This document shows, one piece after another, positions 39,029 to 39,551 of a stretch of 39,551 bases of DNA. The stretch covers positions 1-39,551 of the forward strand of contig JAFQHV010000015.1 in NCBI GenBank assembly GCA_017397835.1. The letters are read 5' to 3'. Source of the DNA: Oscillospiraceae bacterium (GTDB lineage: Bacteria > Bacillota > Clostridia > Oscillospirales > Oscillospiraceae). Under the pieces are notes generated by a model. That model was not told the origin of the DNA. It saw only the letters and a list, made by a program, of their open reading frames with translations, and did not search any database. The position numbers were made by a program, and so were the translations under genes. Within the stretch, counting starts at the first letter, position 1. Every line of letters begins with the position of its first letter.

Positions 39029-39041
39029 ATAATTATATTTT

Positions 39042-39551
39042 TTACTTGTTCTCGTCGTCCACCACGGTGTAGTCGGCATCCACCACGCCGTCGTCATTGC
39101 CGCAGCTGCCGCAGTCACCGGCGCAGCCGGCCTGGCCCTCAGCGGCCTGAGCCTGCTGATACATCTTCTCGGCGATGGGGTAGAACGCCTTGGTGGCCTC
39201 CTCGGCGGCGGTCTTGATGGCCTCCACGTCGGTGCCCTTCAGGGCCTCCTTCACCTTCTCGACGGCAGCCTCCACAGCGGCCTTGTCGGTAGCATCCACC
39301 TTGTCGCCCATCTCCTCCAGAGTCTTCTCGGTCTGGTAGACCACCTGGTCGGCCTGGTTGCGGATGTCCACCTCTTCCTTGCGCTTGGCATCCTCGGCAG
39401 CGAACTGCTCGGCCTCGCGCACGGCCTTCTCCACGTCCTCCTTGGACATATTGGTGGAGGAGGTGATGGTGATGTGCTGCTCGGTACCGGTGCCCAGATC
39501 CTTGGCGGATACATTGACGATACCGTTGGCGTCGATGTCGAAGGTCACTTC
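39042..39551 (-). CDS. dnaK: Chaperone protein DnaK, C-terminal part (gene runs past the window end)
   Basis: The last 169 residues of Hsp70; the 5' part is outside the window. It starts in the end of the substrate-binding beta-domain ([19 protein letters not shown], highly conserved) and continues through the helical lid (about 35-135 of the fragment). The disordered tail reads [17 protein letters not shown], then [14 protein letters not shown]. The three cysteines (CxxxCxxC) in this tail are unusual for DnaK, whose tails usually have none. Upstream of dnaJ in the usual order; grpE and hrcA may lie beyond the window. Confidence 0.95.
   Translation of the reverse strand, partial: EVTFDIDANGIVNVSAKDLGTGTEQHITITSSTNMSKEDVEKAVREAEQFAAEDAKRKEEVDIRNQADQVVYQTEKTLEEMGDKVDATDKAAVEAAVEKVKEALKGTDVEAIKTAAEEATKAFYPIAEKMYQQAQAAEGQAGCAGDCGSCGNDDGVVDADYTVVDDENK

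Overview
This 39.5-kb window is a piece of a Gram-positive, GC-rich (about 60%) anaerobe chromosome. I place it in the Clostridia, most likely Oscillospiraceae/Ruminococcaceae. The reasons are strong AGGAGG ribosome-binding sites, near-consensus sigma-A promoters with 17-bp spacers, a threonine T-box, RNase J, a C_GCAxxG_C_C redox protein, a short ThrRS and an SLH-domain surface protein. No rRNA, tRNA, CRISPR array, intact insertion sequence or replication origin was seen. Most of the window is ordinary core genome.

Layout. 1-1040: the rplM-rpsI ribosomal operon (minus) with a perfect sigma-A promoter. 1154-2970: a plus operon of a TtcA-like tRNA thiolase, a GtrA membrane protein and a TetR regulator with overlapping ends. 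2971-6067: PutP symporter and a CNNM/CorC-type membrane protein, each with its own promoter and terminator. 6069-8466 (minus): an ECF sigma/anti-sigma pair and a secreted, apparently inactive polysaccharide-deacetylase-like protein. 8495-11221: Nudix hydrolase, T-box and thrS. 11215-15611 (minus): recG, C_GCAxxG_C_C protein, mutY and a PflA-like radical SAM protein, with overlapping or nearly touching ends. 15686-21389: a hydroxyacid dehydrogenase, murA, walJ-rlmH and a phosphohexomutase. 21399-23885: dusB with a second ECF sigma and its zinc-finger anti-sigma. 23942-26164: an EF-G2-type GTPase.

26055-27345 is the accessory part. The last codons and terminator of the EF-G2 gene occur twice. 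The second copy is separated by a run of hairpins and differs in the coding part only by synonymous changes. An orphan phage-tail-fibre-like gene with 54-bp tandem repeats follows, then a short dispersed-type palindromic element. 27355-30254 is a large cysteine-free SLH protein (minus). 30410-30587 is another cluster of palindromes. 30608-32508 is RNase J with an unusually long, highly structured leader. 32512-34836 is a nucleotidyltransferase/hexapeptide/phosphomannomutase fusion whose mutase active-site motifs have been lost. 34901-37716 holds an ArsC/Spx-like protein, an unknown two-helix membrane protein and a WYL regulator. The window ends in dnaJ and the 3' part of dnaK, whose C-terminal tail carries three cysteines.

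The most interesting points are the duplicated EF-G2 tail next to the tail-fibre gene, the RNase J leader, and three proteins with eroded or unusual functional motifs. I do not see a clearly new multi-gene system. All family assignments were made by eye from motifs; no database search was run.
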